Shown here one piece after another: positions 25,046 to 36,900 of a DNA stretch of 64,000 nt. Positions within the stretch are counted from its first letter, which is position 1, and each line of letters begins with the position of its first letter. The position numbers and the translations under genes were made by a program. This DNA comes from Chamaecyparis obtusa (lineage: Eukaryota > Streptophyta > Pinopsida > Cupressales > Cupressaceae), in assembly GCA_027943335.1 (NCBI GenBank), contig BSBK01000524.1:248001-312000 (forward strand), written 5' to 3'. The notes beneath the pieces were generated by a model that was not told the origin of the DNA, made no database searches, and worked only from the letters and a program-made list of their open reading frames with translations.

Positions 25046-27706
25046 CAAAAGTGAAAGGGAAAAGAGCCCCTCTTTGATCAATCACCTAGGAGCGAGTCCG
25101 AAACTTGGTTTGACCCAAAGAGAAATCCTAGTGAGTTGAGTACCTCTTTAGCACCTTCTCAATCAGATATGGACATGAGCTACACCATGATTAGAAAGGA
25201 GAGAGAGGTGATGGATCAAAATCTTGATGACATTTTCCAAAGACATAGGGATAACATGCTGTTTGGTGATGACAATCAACCTGAATCACCCCCTATTAAC
25301 TCAAGATATTTAGACACCCATCAAAGAGCTGAAAGACATTATGCGTGAGCTCACCAAGATGCATAGTCACAACATGAAGACCAAAACAATGAATCTGGTG
25401 ATGCTCATGTCAATGCAGCATTTACTAATGACTTATTTAAACATTTAATGCCCAACTCTCTACTTAAAACAACCTCAAGGTATGCAAATGAGAGGCTTAA
25501 AAGGATTGAGCATGAAACTAAGGCCTTTTTGGATGAACAAGCTGCTAAAGAAGAAAGGTTTAGACACCTAGAGGTGGAGCAAAAAGCCTTGTTAGAGTTG
25601 AAAAGAAAACCATTCCAAGAGGAACAAGATCACCTTTTAGCCCAACAACTCAATGACCAATTCAACAATAGGGGTACCAATAGTGGAAACAAATCTCCAC
25701 CATCTACTCCCTCAAGAACCCTAAGAAGCAGAAGGTGGTCAAGGACCCCTTCAAGATCTCCTAGTCCTAGAGGAAGGAGGCTTTCACAACATAGGAGACA
25801 AACACCTCCTAGGAACTTGAGACAACCCTCCCAATGAGCCCATCATGGCTCTCAACATGGAGGAAGTAGTACAAGTTTTGATGATCAAGATTTTATGAGG
25901 ATGCAACAAGAGCCACTATTCCAACAATATGTGGAGAAGTATCTTGATCAAAATAAGGATAGGTTCCTAGAGAGCTTGATTAACAAGGGTGCCAGAGTCC
26001 CTTACAACTTTGATGTGGATAGAAGAATCAAGAAACAAGGACCCTCTCAAGAAGAGGAGATTAAATAACTCAAGTGTATGATGGAAAAGGTGTTAGTGCC
26101 TAAAAGTTCCTTTTCATTGGATTCTATTTGTTCCAATCCTTTCGACATGAGTGTCAGTATGAAGGATTTTCCTAGAAAAGTTGAAATCCCCTAGTATGAC
26201 AAGTATGATGGCAATGGTGACCCACATGATCATGTGCATTAGTTCTACATCATGAGTTTTGAATTCCACCAAGATGACTCCTATCTTATGAAATTATTTC
26301 CAAGGAGTCTCAAGGTCCAAGCCATGGAGTGGTTTACCAACATAACCCTTCCCGTCAAAACTTTCAAGGAACTTGTCCACAAATTTGTTCAAAATTTTGC
26401 ATACAACTTGTCAAGATCAGTCACTATGTTAGACTTGTGCAATTTGAAATAGAACCAAGGGGAATCATTTGTTACCTTCTTGCAAAGATGGAGATAATTG
26501 TGCTCTCACTATTCTAGGACTATTCCTGAGCATGAAAGGATTGATATCATTGTTAGTAATTTGGTGCCTAAAATGCGGTATGAGGTTCAAAAGATGGTCT
26601 TTGATTCCTTAGACACTATGGTTGAAACCACATGTCAAATTGAGGATGTCTTGAAAGAGCAAGGCATTTTGACCAAACATAACAATAACAACAATGGTCA
26701 AAATGATCACAATGATAATAAAGACAAAGGCAAGCACTCTCACTAGAACAAGAACAAGCAAGTAGTCAATGATGGAGTTGTGGACTCTTCCCAAATCAAG
26801 GATCAAGGAGTCCTTCATTTGTCTAGTGCAGTCCAAGCTATGAAGCTCAATACATCCTCCAACCAACAAGAGCATAAACTGAAATAAAAGGATAAGACTA
26901 AAAAGGAGAGGCAACAATTTTCTAAACTCGGTGACTCCTATGAGGATGTTTTCAACACACTTATTGCCAATAACCTTGCACAACCACAAGATCTAACAAA
27001 TTTCTGCATACCTGACGTTAAGCTACATTGGTGGAATGAAAAGGATTTCTGCAAATTCCACAATGGCATTGGACATGACATCGAACATTGCTGGAAACTT
27101 AAGCACCTTATTCAAGATCTTATTGAGAGTGGCAAACTTCAGATTGATGGGTTAAATACCAATGCAGACCATAAGGCATTCAAGGAGCCTTTGCCAAAAT
27201 ATGAAAAGGGGGAAACCTCTAAACCCAAGAATGGCAAGGCCAAAATTAACTATACCTACACAGGTGTAGAAAATGTGGTCAATATGCTTGAGATTGTGGA
27301 GGAAAGTGTTAACATGATGAGAGACAAAGATCCTTATGGTTATGATGTGGTCTCTCCTCCTATATTTGATGAAGAACCTATGATTGTGCTTAGAGGTCCT
27401 CACTCTCAAAGGTCATCCCAAGTTCTCAATGCTATCACCAGAAGCCAAAGCCAAGGTCCTGTGATTATTAGAGGTCCTAGTTCCAACCAGTCCAGCAAAC
27501 CCAGGCAAGTGACATCCAAGAATGTCACCACCAAATCAGCAGTCAACCCTAAAATGAGCTATAATCTTGTTGACCAGATACAAAGAACGCCAGCTCAAAT
27601 CTCAATCTTTGAACTCTTGGAATTTTCTCCAAGACATAAGCATATCCTTCAAGATGCTTTGCATGCAGCCAATGTTCCTAACAACATAGATGTTGACCAA
27701 TTCTAG
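25046..27706 (+). pseudogene. gag of E2
   Basis: Gag forms the particle that packages E2 RNA. The N-terminal part (25136-25837) is charged, with a Glu-rich helix followed by an Arg/Ser-rich stretch (RSRRWSRTPSRSPSPRGRR). The central capsid domain (26150-26640) reads FPRSLKVQAMEWFTN...FVQNFA and then ...IVSNLVPKMRYEV. A modified zinc motif, Cys-X2-His...His-X4-Cys (27049-27092; CKFHNGIGHDIEHC), is of the kind found in Tat-lineage gags. Stops (for example at 26450 and 26744) and frame changes near 25340 make it inactive. The frame from 27191 leads through a linker to the protease. The start is uncertain; no gag ATG stands out. Confidence 0.7.
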
Positions 27707-27709
27707 AAC

Positions 27710-28169
27710 ATGGTTAACCACCTTGCTAGCCCTCATTACCTAACATTCTTAGAAGAAGATGACAAAGGTTTGAGCCATCCGCATAATCTTGCCCTTCATA
27801 TCAAAGTCATGATTCACAAGACCCGTGTTAGGCATGTGTTGATTGATGGGGGTGTTGGGCTCAACATTTGTTCTTTGAGTCTGTTGAAGATACTGGGTTA
27901 TTCTGAGCAAGTTATTGATACCCAAAAGAAAATTACCATTAAAGCCTATGATGAAGCAAATAGAAGTTCTAAAGGGTTGGCCATCCTTCCTGTCAGGATT
28001 GGCCCTGTTGAAAAGGACATTTTGTTCCAAATTGTTGATGCTGGTCCTCTAGCATATAATATCCTACTTGGTAGACCATGGATCCATGACATGCAAGTGG
28101 TGCCATCCACCTACCACCAATGTGTTAAGTTCCCCTATAATGGAGTAGAACTTTGTATACCTGGGGATA
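27710..28169 (+). pseudogene. aspartic protease of E2, cut by E3
   Basis: Retropepsin-like proteases cleave the polyprotein. The active site is at about 27839 (RHVLIDGGVGLNIC), followed by the flap region and ILLGRPWIHDM, the conserved second element (the LGRxW motif). The catalytic triplet is Asp-Gly-Gly rather than Asp-Ser/Thr-Gly, which is seen in other plant gypsy proteases. E3 splits the frame between the D and S of ...CIPGD/STLSINAIL; removing E3 and one target copy rejoins it. Confidence 0.75.
28165..28169. repeat. target site duplication of E3, left copy
   Basis: GGATA precedes the E3 LTR; AGATA follows the other LTR at 34167-34171, with one mismatch. Restoration of the host frame supports this pair. 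Confidence 0.65.
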
Positions 28170-29044
28170 TGTTAGGAATAAGGTGTCTCAACCTTGGATA
28201 ATTCCTATTCTTATTATTTGTTTTGTAAATGTATTTTTTTTTTTGCGAATAATGAAATTAAGTGTGAGTGTACATGTCTAGTTGGCATGTTGATGTGTCA
28301 CTCCACTTGATGTGTTAGCATCTTGTGTGTAAGGAGATCATGACTAAAATGGTCATGATGGATTCCTATGATGCATAAGAACTATTTAAGGAATGTGCTA
28401 TGACAGGTGTAAGAGCATCTTATGACTTGGGCCTATTTGGGCACCCAAGAAGAAGTGGTTGGTATGTGTAAGAGAATATGCCAAAAATAGGTTGGTATGA
28501 TAGATTCTCTTACACTTCTCTTGTGACTGTTATTTTTGGCAGATTCTATGACAAGCTATCATAGTCTATTCTAGGGATGCACGCCTATTCTTGGGATTGC
28601 ATGTAACAATTGTGTACATGTGGCTTTGTGCATGGATCTTGGTGGTTGGATGCTAAACTCCTTTTTTGTGTATTTTTTGGGTCTTGAGGAGTCTATATAT
28701 ATGATGCTTCTTCTATGGGAGAAAAATAAGTTTTACTAATCTCTCATCTCCTAAAAGAACTTGCATTGCAAGTGTGTTGTAGTCTTTGTGTTGAAGATAA
28801 TACATTGTGTAGGTTTTGGAGGGGTGGGGTTGTTTTACTGAAAGGTTTTTCCCCACCGGCATATCTTTGTGTTTATGTGTTTCAATCTTCTCTATCTATT
28901 TTCTATATGCATGGTATATGGCTACAATATCTTTGTTAAAGTAGTTAACGAATATGAAATTGTAAGGATTTAAAAAGAATTTGCACAATACTTTCCTTTA
29001 GAGATTAGTGTAGGAAGCTGTTTCCACACCTGATTTTCCTTACA
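28170..29044 (+). repeat. 5' LTR of E3
   Basis: Aligns end to end with 33291-34166 with few differences. Confidence 0.95.
28693..28703 (+). promoter_or_regulatory. TATA box of the E3 LTR
   Basis: CTATATATATG is identical in the 3' LTR at 33815-33825. Confidence 0.65.
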
Positions 29045-29046
29045 AG

Positions 29047-29059
29047 TGGTATCAAAGCC
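29047..29059 (+). other. primer binding site of E3
   Basis: TGGTATCAAAGCC, two bases after the LTR, matches the plant initiator-methionine tRNA site TGGTATCAGAGC with one change. Confidence 0.85.
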
Positions 29060-29161
29060 TGATCACTTTTGATCCTAGTTGTTGGGTCAGGTTTTTTGAG
29101 CTAATCTCAAGTTGAGTGGGAGTTTTTTGCAGAGCATTCTGAATCTTATTTGCAGATTGAG

Positions 29162-30020
29162 ATGGCGAGTTCCTCATATAGTAGAATGGAGGTGGAGAAA
29201 TTTAATGGCACTAATTTTGAGTCATGGAAACTCAAGATGGAAGACATGCTTGAAGATCATGATCTATGGGAGGCTACTTCACTTGATGTGAAACCTACAA
29301 TGATATCTCAAGCGGATTGGGAGATCAAGGATCAGAAGGCTAAGGGTCTCATCAAACTCTATCTAGCAGATGCCATTCTTCTGAATGTTCTTGATGAGAC
29401 TACTGCAAATTCTTTGTGGCAACAACTTGGGTCTATGTATCAGGCCAAATATCTAGTGAATAAGTTGTTCCTAAGAAAGAAGTTGTATTCTTTAAGAATG
29501 GAGGAAGGTGGATCCATGATTGATCATCTCAACGCATTCAATTTATTGATTGCATAGTTGGCATCATTCGGTGCCAAGAGTGAGGAGGAGGATCATTGTA
29601 TGACCCCACTTTGTTCCTTGCTAGATTCATGGAACCATCTTGTGATGGCTCTTGGAAGTACTATAGTCACATTCCATATGGATGATGTGGTGTCTTCGCT
29701 GCTATCTAAGGAGATGCGAAGAAAGACTTCGGATTCATCTAAGGAACCCCTTACTGTTCGCGGGAGATCCAACGATAGAGGAAAGCAGAATGAAAACAAG
29801 TCAAAGAAGGGTAGATCCAAATCCCATGGGAGTTCTAAGACTCCTGGAAAATCCAAGGTGAAATGTTGGAACTATGATAAAACTGGGCACTTCTGGAGGG
29901 ACTGCAAAGAACCAAAGAAGAAGAAGAAAGGCTCAGATTCAGCTTTTGAAAAATCTCAAGAAGACGGAGATGCTTTTATTGTAGCTTTGGCAGCCCATGC
30001 ATCTGATGATGTGTGGTTGG
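29162..30020 (+). pseudogene. gag of E3
   Basis: The ATG at 29162 opens MASSSYSRMEVEKFNG, with FNGTNFESWK typical of copia gag (UBN2 family), then the capsid core. A TAG at 29555 replaces an expected Gln. The zinc knuckle (29864-29905) reads C-W-N-Y-X4-H-X4-C, so the second Cys of the CCHC pattern is Tyr. A Lys-rich tail follows. It packages the element RNA. Confidence 0.85.
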
Positions 30021-30390
30021 TAGACTTGGGTGCTTCTTTTCACATAACCTCTCATCAAAACTAGTTCTCAAAATATGAAGAGTTCGATGGTGGAAAGGTG
30101 TACTTGGGTGATGATTCTCACCTAAAGATAGTTGGATACGGAAGGGTCACTATCAGATTTCTTGATGGATGAGTAAAGGGAATCAATGGAGTTATGCACA
30201 TTTCAAGTTTGGCATGAAACCTATTATCTGTAAGTATGTTGAATGATGTGTGTGCAAGTTGTCTTTTCAAAATATGGATGCAAGATGATGAGAGGTTCTA
30301 TGGTGCTTGCTAGAGGTACTAGGAGAGGTACTTTGTTTCAGCTTGAAGCATGCATTGCTTAGTGTAATAGTTCTTCTATTTCAAAGAAGA
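30021..30390 (+). pseudogene. aspartic protease of E3
   Basis: The active-site block reads VWLVDLGASFHIT, where copia proteases have Asp-Ser-Gly; Ser is replaced by Leu here. A TAG at 30062 and a frameshift near 30250 disrupt the rest. Confidence 0.7.
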
Positions 30391-30392
30391 GA

Positions 30393-31558
30393 GTGGCTAT
30401 CATTTCATCCCCACCATCTGAACAAGCAGGAAAGAAGACTGTGGCAATGGGTTCCGATGGCAGTGCAGTAAGTGTACCTAAGGATGCAAACACTTTGGAA
30501 GGCAAGCTTCCTGCAGAAAAGATGATGTTGTGGCATATGATATTTGGCCACATTGGTGAGAAGGGTCTTAGGACCCTGAAGAATAAAAACCTCATTGAGG
30601 GGTTAAATGATTGCAATCTCAAGTTTGACTTCTGCGAACACTTTGTCTATGGTAAACAAAATCATGTTCATTTTTACTCTAGTTCTCACAAATCTTCTGA
30701 TGTTTTGGATCTTATTCATTCTGATGTATTTGGTCCTATAAAAGTTCCTTCAATCTCCAAGTCTATATTTTTTGTATCTTTCATAGATGATTACAGTAGA
30801 AGGACATGGATTTATTTCCTTAAAATTAAGACACAAGTCTTTAGTCGGTTCAAGGAATTTAAATCCCTTGTAGAGAATCAGACTAGTAAGAAGATTAAGT
30901 GTGTGAGAACTGATAATGGTGGTGAGTTTTTCTCATTAGAGTTTGAACAGTTCTATAAAGAATGAGGTATCAAGAGGCATAAGAAAAATCCTTATACCCC
31001 ACAGCAAAATGGAGTTGTAGAGAAAATGAACAGGACACTGATGGAGAAGGCTAGGAGTATGCTTAGTGGAGCTGGTTTAGAACAAAGGTTTTGGGCCGAA
31101 GCTATGGCCACTACTTGCTATCTAGTTAACAGATCTCCTACATCAGCTCTTGTTGGTAAGACACCCATGGAGGTGTGGTCTGATAAGAAGCCTTCAATTA
31201 GACATCTTCATGTTTTTGGTTGTGAAGCTTATGCACATGTTCCAAAGGAGAAAAGATCTAAGTTGGAAAACAAAGCTGTCAAATGTATTTTCATTAGATA
31301 CAGTGTTGGTGTGAAAGGATACAAGCTTTGGGATCCTATGGTAGTAAGGTGTTGTATAGTAGAAATGTTATTTTCAGAGAGTTAACATCTTCTCCTATTG
31401 TGCTACAACCAGATGAAAAAGAAAAGGAAAAAGATGTTGTTCAATTTCCTCCTACCCCTGAGAAGACTAAACAGAGGGACCATGTCGGGTCTAATGATGA
31501 GGAGAGCTCTAGCAGCTCTGATAGTTCGGAAGAAGAGGAAGAACAACCTCAACCTTAG
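30393..31558 (+). pseudogene. integrase of E3
   Basis: Integrase inserts the DNA copy into the genome. The zinc-binding part has WHMIFGHIGEKGL and FCEHFVYGK (the second zinc pair reads C-X2-H rather than C-X2-C). The core has the catalytic Asp in HSDVFGP (about 30719), Asp at 30912 in TDNGGE and Glu at 31020 in NGVVEKMNR, with D-X35-E spacing. A TGA at 30963 falls between the last two. The C-terminal part (GCEAYAHVPKEKRSKL) continues to a frameshift near 31330 and then a Ser/Glu-rich linker ending in a TAG at 31556. Confidence 0.85.
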
Positions 31559-32700
31559 CCCTTGAGGAGATCCATGAGAGAAAGAAAGAAACTAGAAAGG
31601 TTTGGTTATTCTATGTTAGATTCCAATTGTGCTTTTGCTTTGATTACTAACACTGATGAGCCTAGATCTGTGAAAGAGGCTTTGGGCATGGAAGATTTAG
31701 GTTCCTAGATTGAGGCTATGGATGATGAGATGGCTTCATTGGAGAAAAACAAAACTTGGGACCTTGTACCTTTTCCTAAAGGGAGAAAATCTATTGGTTG
31801 TAAATGGGTGTTCAAGAAGAAATTTTGTGCAGATGGTAGTGTTGAAAGGTACAAAGCTAGATTGGTTGCAAAGGGGTATTCATAGGTAGAGGGAATAGAT
31901 TATGGTGAAATATTCTCTCCTGTTGCAAAGTTGACATCCATTAGATTTCTATTATCTCTTGTTGCATCATATGATTTAGAGATAGAAAAGATGGATGTGA
32001 AGACAACTTTCCTTCATGGTGATTTGGAGGAAGAGATTTATATGTCACAGCCTGAGCACTACATTGTTAAAGGTAAAGAATCCTTAGTTTGTAGATTAAA
32101 GAAATCTCTATATGGTTTGAAGCAATCTCCTAGGATGTGGTACCTTAATTTTGATGCCTTTGTGTTTTCAATTGGATTTGTAAGATCGAAATCAAATCAT
32201 TGTGTTTATTTCAGAGTTGAAAATGATCACCTTCTTATTGTTGCATTATATGTTGATGATATGTTGCTGTTTGGGAAGGGTAAGGGTATGATTTCAAATT
32301 TTAAATCTCAGTTGTCAGCATAGTTTGAGATGAAAGATCTTGGGGTAGCTAGGTAGATCTTGGGTATGGAAATCAGTAGAGACCAGTCTAACATAAAACT
32401 TTGGTTGAGTTAGAGTAAGTATGTGAAGTCTGTGTTGGATAGGTTCAACATGGTAGATTGTAGACCACTTTGTGTTCCTATTTTTGTGGGAACAAAGTTA
32501 TCTATAGATGATTGTCCAAAATCTCCTAGTGAGGTGGAGGACATGAGTAGAGTACCTTATGCTAGTGCAGTTGGTAGTCTTATGTATGCTATAGTCTATA
32601 CTAGACTAAACATTGCCCAAGCAGTGGGAGTCCTGAGTCAATTTATGGCTAACCCTGGATGGGTACATTGGGATGCAGTTAAGAGAGTATTCATATATTT
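31559..32700 (+). pseudogene. reverse transcriptase of E3
   Basis: The conserved series reads CKWVFK (about 31800), MDVKTTFLHGDLEEEIYM, LKKSLYGLKQSPRMWY and the catalytic YVDD (32249-32260). In-frame TAG codons at 31706, 31883, 32321, 32354 and 32411 each sit where Gln or Trp is expected. Confidence 0.9.
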
Positions 32701-33238
32701 GAGGGGTACATCAGATTACTCCATATGTTATCATGGTAACTCTTCTAGATCTCCACATTCAGTTTGTATTCATGGGTTTATGGATTCAGATTGGGCAGGT
32801 GATATTGATAGCAAGAGATCCATCAGTGCTTATGTGTTCACCATGTTTGGTGGTGCCATTAGTTGGATGAGTAAGCGACAACCTATGGTTGCTTTGTCCA
32901 CTACAGAAGCTAAGTACATGGCTGCTACTCATGCTTGTAAGGAAGCCATTTCACTTAGGAGATTGTGTTCTGATGTTGGTGTTGATGTAGAACATATTAC
33001 TATTTGGTGTGATAGTCAGAGTGCTATTTTCCTTGTAAATAATCCAACTTTCCATGCCAGAACGAAGCACATTGATGTGCAGTTTCACTTTGTGAGAGAT
33101 ATGGTGGAAGATGGAAAGGTAAATTTGGAGAAGGTAGATACTGTGAAGAATGTTGCAGATGCATTAATGAAACCAGTGGGCACTGAGAAGTTTAGATGGT
33201 GTTTGAAGTCTATGGGCCTTTTGGCCTATAGCGGTTAA
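32701..33238 (+). pseudogene. RNase H of E3
   Basis: The Asp of FMDSDWAGD (about 32785), the Glu of TTEAKYMA, the Asp of WCDSQSAI and a late Asp in VADALMK give the usual four-acid set. The frame is open from 32423 to the TAA at 33236. RNase H removes the RNA template during cDNA synthesis. Confidence 0.88.
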
Positions 33239-33279
33239 AGTTCCTATTATGTTCATGTTGCTCTTACAAGGTGTTCGAC

Positions 33280-33290
33280 AAGTGGGAGAA
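33280..33290 (+). other. polypurine tract of E3
   Basis: AAGTGGGAGAA ends at the base before the 3' LTR TGTTAGG. Confidence 0.75.
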
Positions 33291-34166
33291 TGTTAGGAAT
33301 AAGGTGTCTCAACCTTGGATAATTCCTATTCTTATTATTTGTTTTGTAAATGTATTGTTTTTTTTTGCAAATAATGAAATTAAGTGTGAGTGTACATGTC
33401 TAGTTGGCATGTTGATGTGTCACTCCACTTGATGTGTCGGCATCTTGTGCGTAAGGAGATCATGACTGAAATGGTCATGATGGATTCCTATGATGCATAA
33501 GAACTATTTAAGGAATGTGCTATGATAGGTGTAAGAGGATCTTATGACTTGGGCCTATTTGGGTGCCCAAGAAGAAGTGGTTGGTGTGTGTAAGAGAATA
33601 TGCCAAAAATAAGTTGGTATGATAGATTCTCTTACACTTCTCTTGTGACCATTATTTTTGGTGAATTCTATGACAAGCTATCATAGTCTATTCTAGGGAT
33701 GCATGCCTATTCTTGGGATTGCATGTAACAACTATGTACATGTGGCTTTGTGCATGGGTCTTGGTGGTTGGACACCAAAATCTTTTTTTGGGTATTTGTT
33801 GGGTCTTGAGGAGTCTATATATATGATGCTGCTTCTATGGGAGAAAAATAAGTTTTACTAGTCTCTCATCTCCTGAAAGAACTTACATTGCAAGTGTGTT
33901 GTAGTCTTTGTGTTGAAGATAATACATTGTGCAGGTTTTGGAGGGGTGGGGTTGTTTTACCGAAAGGTTTTTCCCCACCGGCATATCTTTGTGTTTATGT
34001 GTTTTAATCTTCTCTATCTATTTTCTGTATGCATGGTATATGGCTACAATATCTTTGTTAAAGTAGTTAATGAATCTGAAATTGTAAGGATTTAAAAAGA
34101 ATTTGCACAATACTTTCCTTTAGAGATTAGTGTAGGAAGCTGTTTCCGCACCTGAGTTTCTTTACA
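33291..34166 (+). repeat. 3' LTR of E3
   Basis: Partner of 28170-29044, closing TTTACA and followed by AGATA. Confidence 0.95.
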
Positions 34167-34171
34167 AGATA

Positions 34172-35819
34172 GCACATTATCTATAAATGCAATTTTAGTA
34201 GGGACTCATGTTCCTCTTAATAGAGAAGCAGGGGATTTTGATGCAACTCTAGCACAGTGCAAGAATAAGTTCAAATCCATAGACCTTGGTATGGGGGGGT
34301 ATCAAATTGACTCCTTTACTAAACTGTGAGTCTCAGCTAGGTCCTAATGGAAAACCATCACAAGAGATGCATCCTTCATCTTCATCCATGACTCTATTTG
34401 GTACATTTGTAGAATCCTCAGTACCTATATAGGATGAAAAGGAAGAGGTGGTTGTTAGAGATTGGATTTACAAAGAGGAAAAATACAAGCACAATGAAAA
34501 TTTCTCCCCATCTCCTAAGGCTTATGGGAGAGGATACACTTTGGTCAAAAATATGGGCTACCCAGGACATGGTCCTCTCATTTATAGATTAGATGCTAAG
34601 GCTGAACCACTCAATCATGCTCTTTTTGGATGCAAGTCTAAAAAAATGGTTGGCCTAGGTTTTGAAAGTCATAAATAGAAAATTGCTCCTATCCTTACTA
34701 TGACAGATAGTGATGATGAATCAGGCTACATACCCAATTTGCAAAATCAAAAAGATAGGTGTGAAGATTGGGTCCCTTCCACCAATCTCCTTTGGGGAGA
34801 TTCAAATACTCCAGTTTCCAATCCAACAAATTTAGACCTAGAACAAGAAGAGTCCATTGTTGAAGACCATGTTGAGGATCCTATTCAAGAACATCAATAC
34901 ACAAATGGAATTCAAGAAGGTGTTACCCTTGGTGACATTGGGGCTTCCACATCTAGATGTCATAAATATGCTTGGTGTAAACATCCCAGCTGGGATTCAG
35001 ATACAGACTCACATGAGTATGAGTGGGAATCTCTCTTTGATTCTTCTATAGTTGACTTGGACATTGATGTTGTTCATACATATGGTTCCCAACTTGAGGT
35101 AGCTAATGAGTCTAGTGTAGGATTATAGGATTGGAATCCATGAGTTGCTTTAGTGGATGATGCTTCGCTTGGTAGGATAAGTCCTGATTTGGGTACCTTA
35201 GAGGGATACTTGACAGACCTTGACTCTGCAAACACTAGAGATGACACCATCCATATACATAATAGTGAACCCTTCATTGACCTACCCCTTACCAATCCTT
35301 ACCTAATTGATTGGCCTCAACGCTATCAAGAGCCTCAAATTTTAACTTTCTAGAATGACTATGAGACAACATGTTACCTAAATGCCCTTGAGCCCGTAGT
35401 CTCTTCCACCAATGAACCAACTACAAGCATGATCGAACCAGATATCAAGAACCTTAGTCGCAAAATGAAAAGAAAAGAAAAAAAGAAAAAGAGTTCTGAT
35501 GGCAAAAACCACTGTGTGGTGGTGTCAAAACCTTAAAAAGTAAAAATAAAGGATGTATCCAAGGGTGAAAACCTCTCTGAGGCACCTAAGGATGAGGTAC
35601 TTGATCATCTCCCAAGTTACTTTCAGGATAGATCTTCAGTGCTTGTTGAGCCTACACAACCAGTTAATTTGAACACAGAAGAGGCTCCACAAGTAGTGCA
35701 TTTGGCTCAATCAACACAGGAAAAAGAAGCATATACGAAGTTCCTACAGAGAAAGAAAATTAATTTTTCTTGGACTTAGACATGCCAGAGTTGGACACTA
35801 GTCTCATTATGCATCACTT
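34172..35819 (+). pseudogene. E2 protease-RT linker with G-patch-like motif
   Basis: After the last protease residues (STLSINAILVG), the sequence becomes a long acidic, low-complexity linker (34448-35780). It contains GRGYTLVKNMGYPGHGP (about 34531-34581), which fits the glycine-patch pattern (aromatic, two hydrophobics, Met-Gly, Gly-x-Gly). G-patch domains bind nucleic acid or helicases and occur after the protease in some retroviruses. Stops at 34676, 35126 and 35351 and at least one frameshift near 34330 are present. Confidence 0.5.
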
Positions 35820-36900
35820 GTCCATAGCTAAAACCAGTATAAAACATAAATTGAGGAAAATGCATAAAACCAGTAAAATAGAAATTGAGGAAAATGCATC
35901 CTCACATAGCTTTTCTTGTTAAAGATGAACTAGAAAAACTCCTCAGTGCAAGATTTATAAGAGCCATTGATTATGTCGAATGGATATCCAATATTGTACT
36001 AGTTTCAAAACATGACAAGTCCATTCGTGTCTGCACAGATTTTAGAGATCTTAACAAAGCATGCCTAAAGGATGATTTTCCACTTCTAAAAATAGACATG
36101 ATAGTGGACATGACTGTGGGTTATGAGATCTATTCATTAATGGATAGTTTTTCTGGGTATAATCAAATCAAGATAGCTCCTGAAGACCAGGAAAAGACTA
36201 CATTCACTTGCACATAGGGAACCTATTGCTGGAATGTTATGCCATTTGGGTTAAAGAATGCAGGAGCTACATACCAAAGAGCTATGAATACTATCTTCCA
36301 TGACATGATGCATAAGAATATGGAAGATTATGTGGATGACACCTTGGCAAAATCTAAAAAAAGGGATACACACCTAGGTGATTTGGAAGTCACTCTAGAT
36401 CATATGGAGCAGTTTCAATTAAGATTAAATCCAAAAAAATGTGCATTTGGAGTCACCTCTGAAAAACTTATAGGGTTTATCATTTTAGCCAAAGGAATAG
36501 AGGTGGACCTAGAGAAAGGTCAAGCAATCTTGGATATGCCACCTCCCAAAAAGATCAGCCAAATCAGGAGTCTTCAGGGACATCTTCAATCAATTAGGAG
36601 GTTTATTTCACAACTGGTTGATAGAGCTCAACCCTTTAATAAGACATTGCAAAAAGGGGTTAAATGTGTCTGGAATGAGGATTGTCAGCAAAGCATGGAC
36701 CAAATCAAACAGTACTTGACCAATCCTCCAATCTTAATGCCTCATATCCCAGGAAAACCACTCATATTGTATGTTTCAACAACAAAATCTTCCCTTGGGG
36801 CATTATTAGCACAACTTGATGACACTGGAAAAGAAAGAGCTATATACTACATTAGTCATGCTCTCATTTCATATAGGTCAATTACATTAGTATTGAAATA
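35820..36900 (+). pseudogene. reverse transcriptase of E2
   Basis: RT motifs in order: KLRKMHPHIA (upstream arm), SNIVLVSK, VCTDFRDLNKAC, MDSFSGYNQIKI, MPFGLKNAGATYQ, the catalytic YVDD (36329-36340), LNPKKCAFGV and the connection GHLQSIRRFI. A TAG at 36215 replaces an expected Trp or Gln. A tandem duplication of about 36 bases lies at 35829-35898, repeating AAAACCAGT...GGAAAATGCAT. The order and residues are Ty3/gypsy. Confidence 0.9.

Larger units (their letters stand above)
28170..34166 (+). mobile_element. Ty1/copia element E3, nearly complete
   Basis: 5,997 bp with LTRs of 875 and 876 bp (TGTTAGG...TTACA), an initiator-Met primer site, gag, protease, integrase, RT and RNase H in that order (integrase before RT defines copia), and a polypurine tract. 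It is the youngest-looking member of the nest judged by LTR similarity. At least eight in-frame stops and two frameshifts make it inactive. Confidence 0.93.

Noticed and set aside
26609..26989. 126-codon minus frame with hydrophobic stretch
   Set aside because: Complement of the Asn/Lys-rich gag linker of E2.
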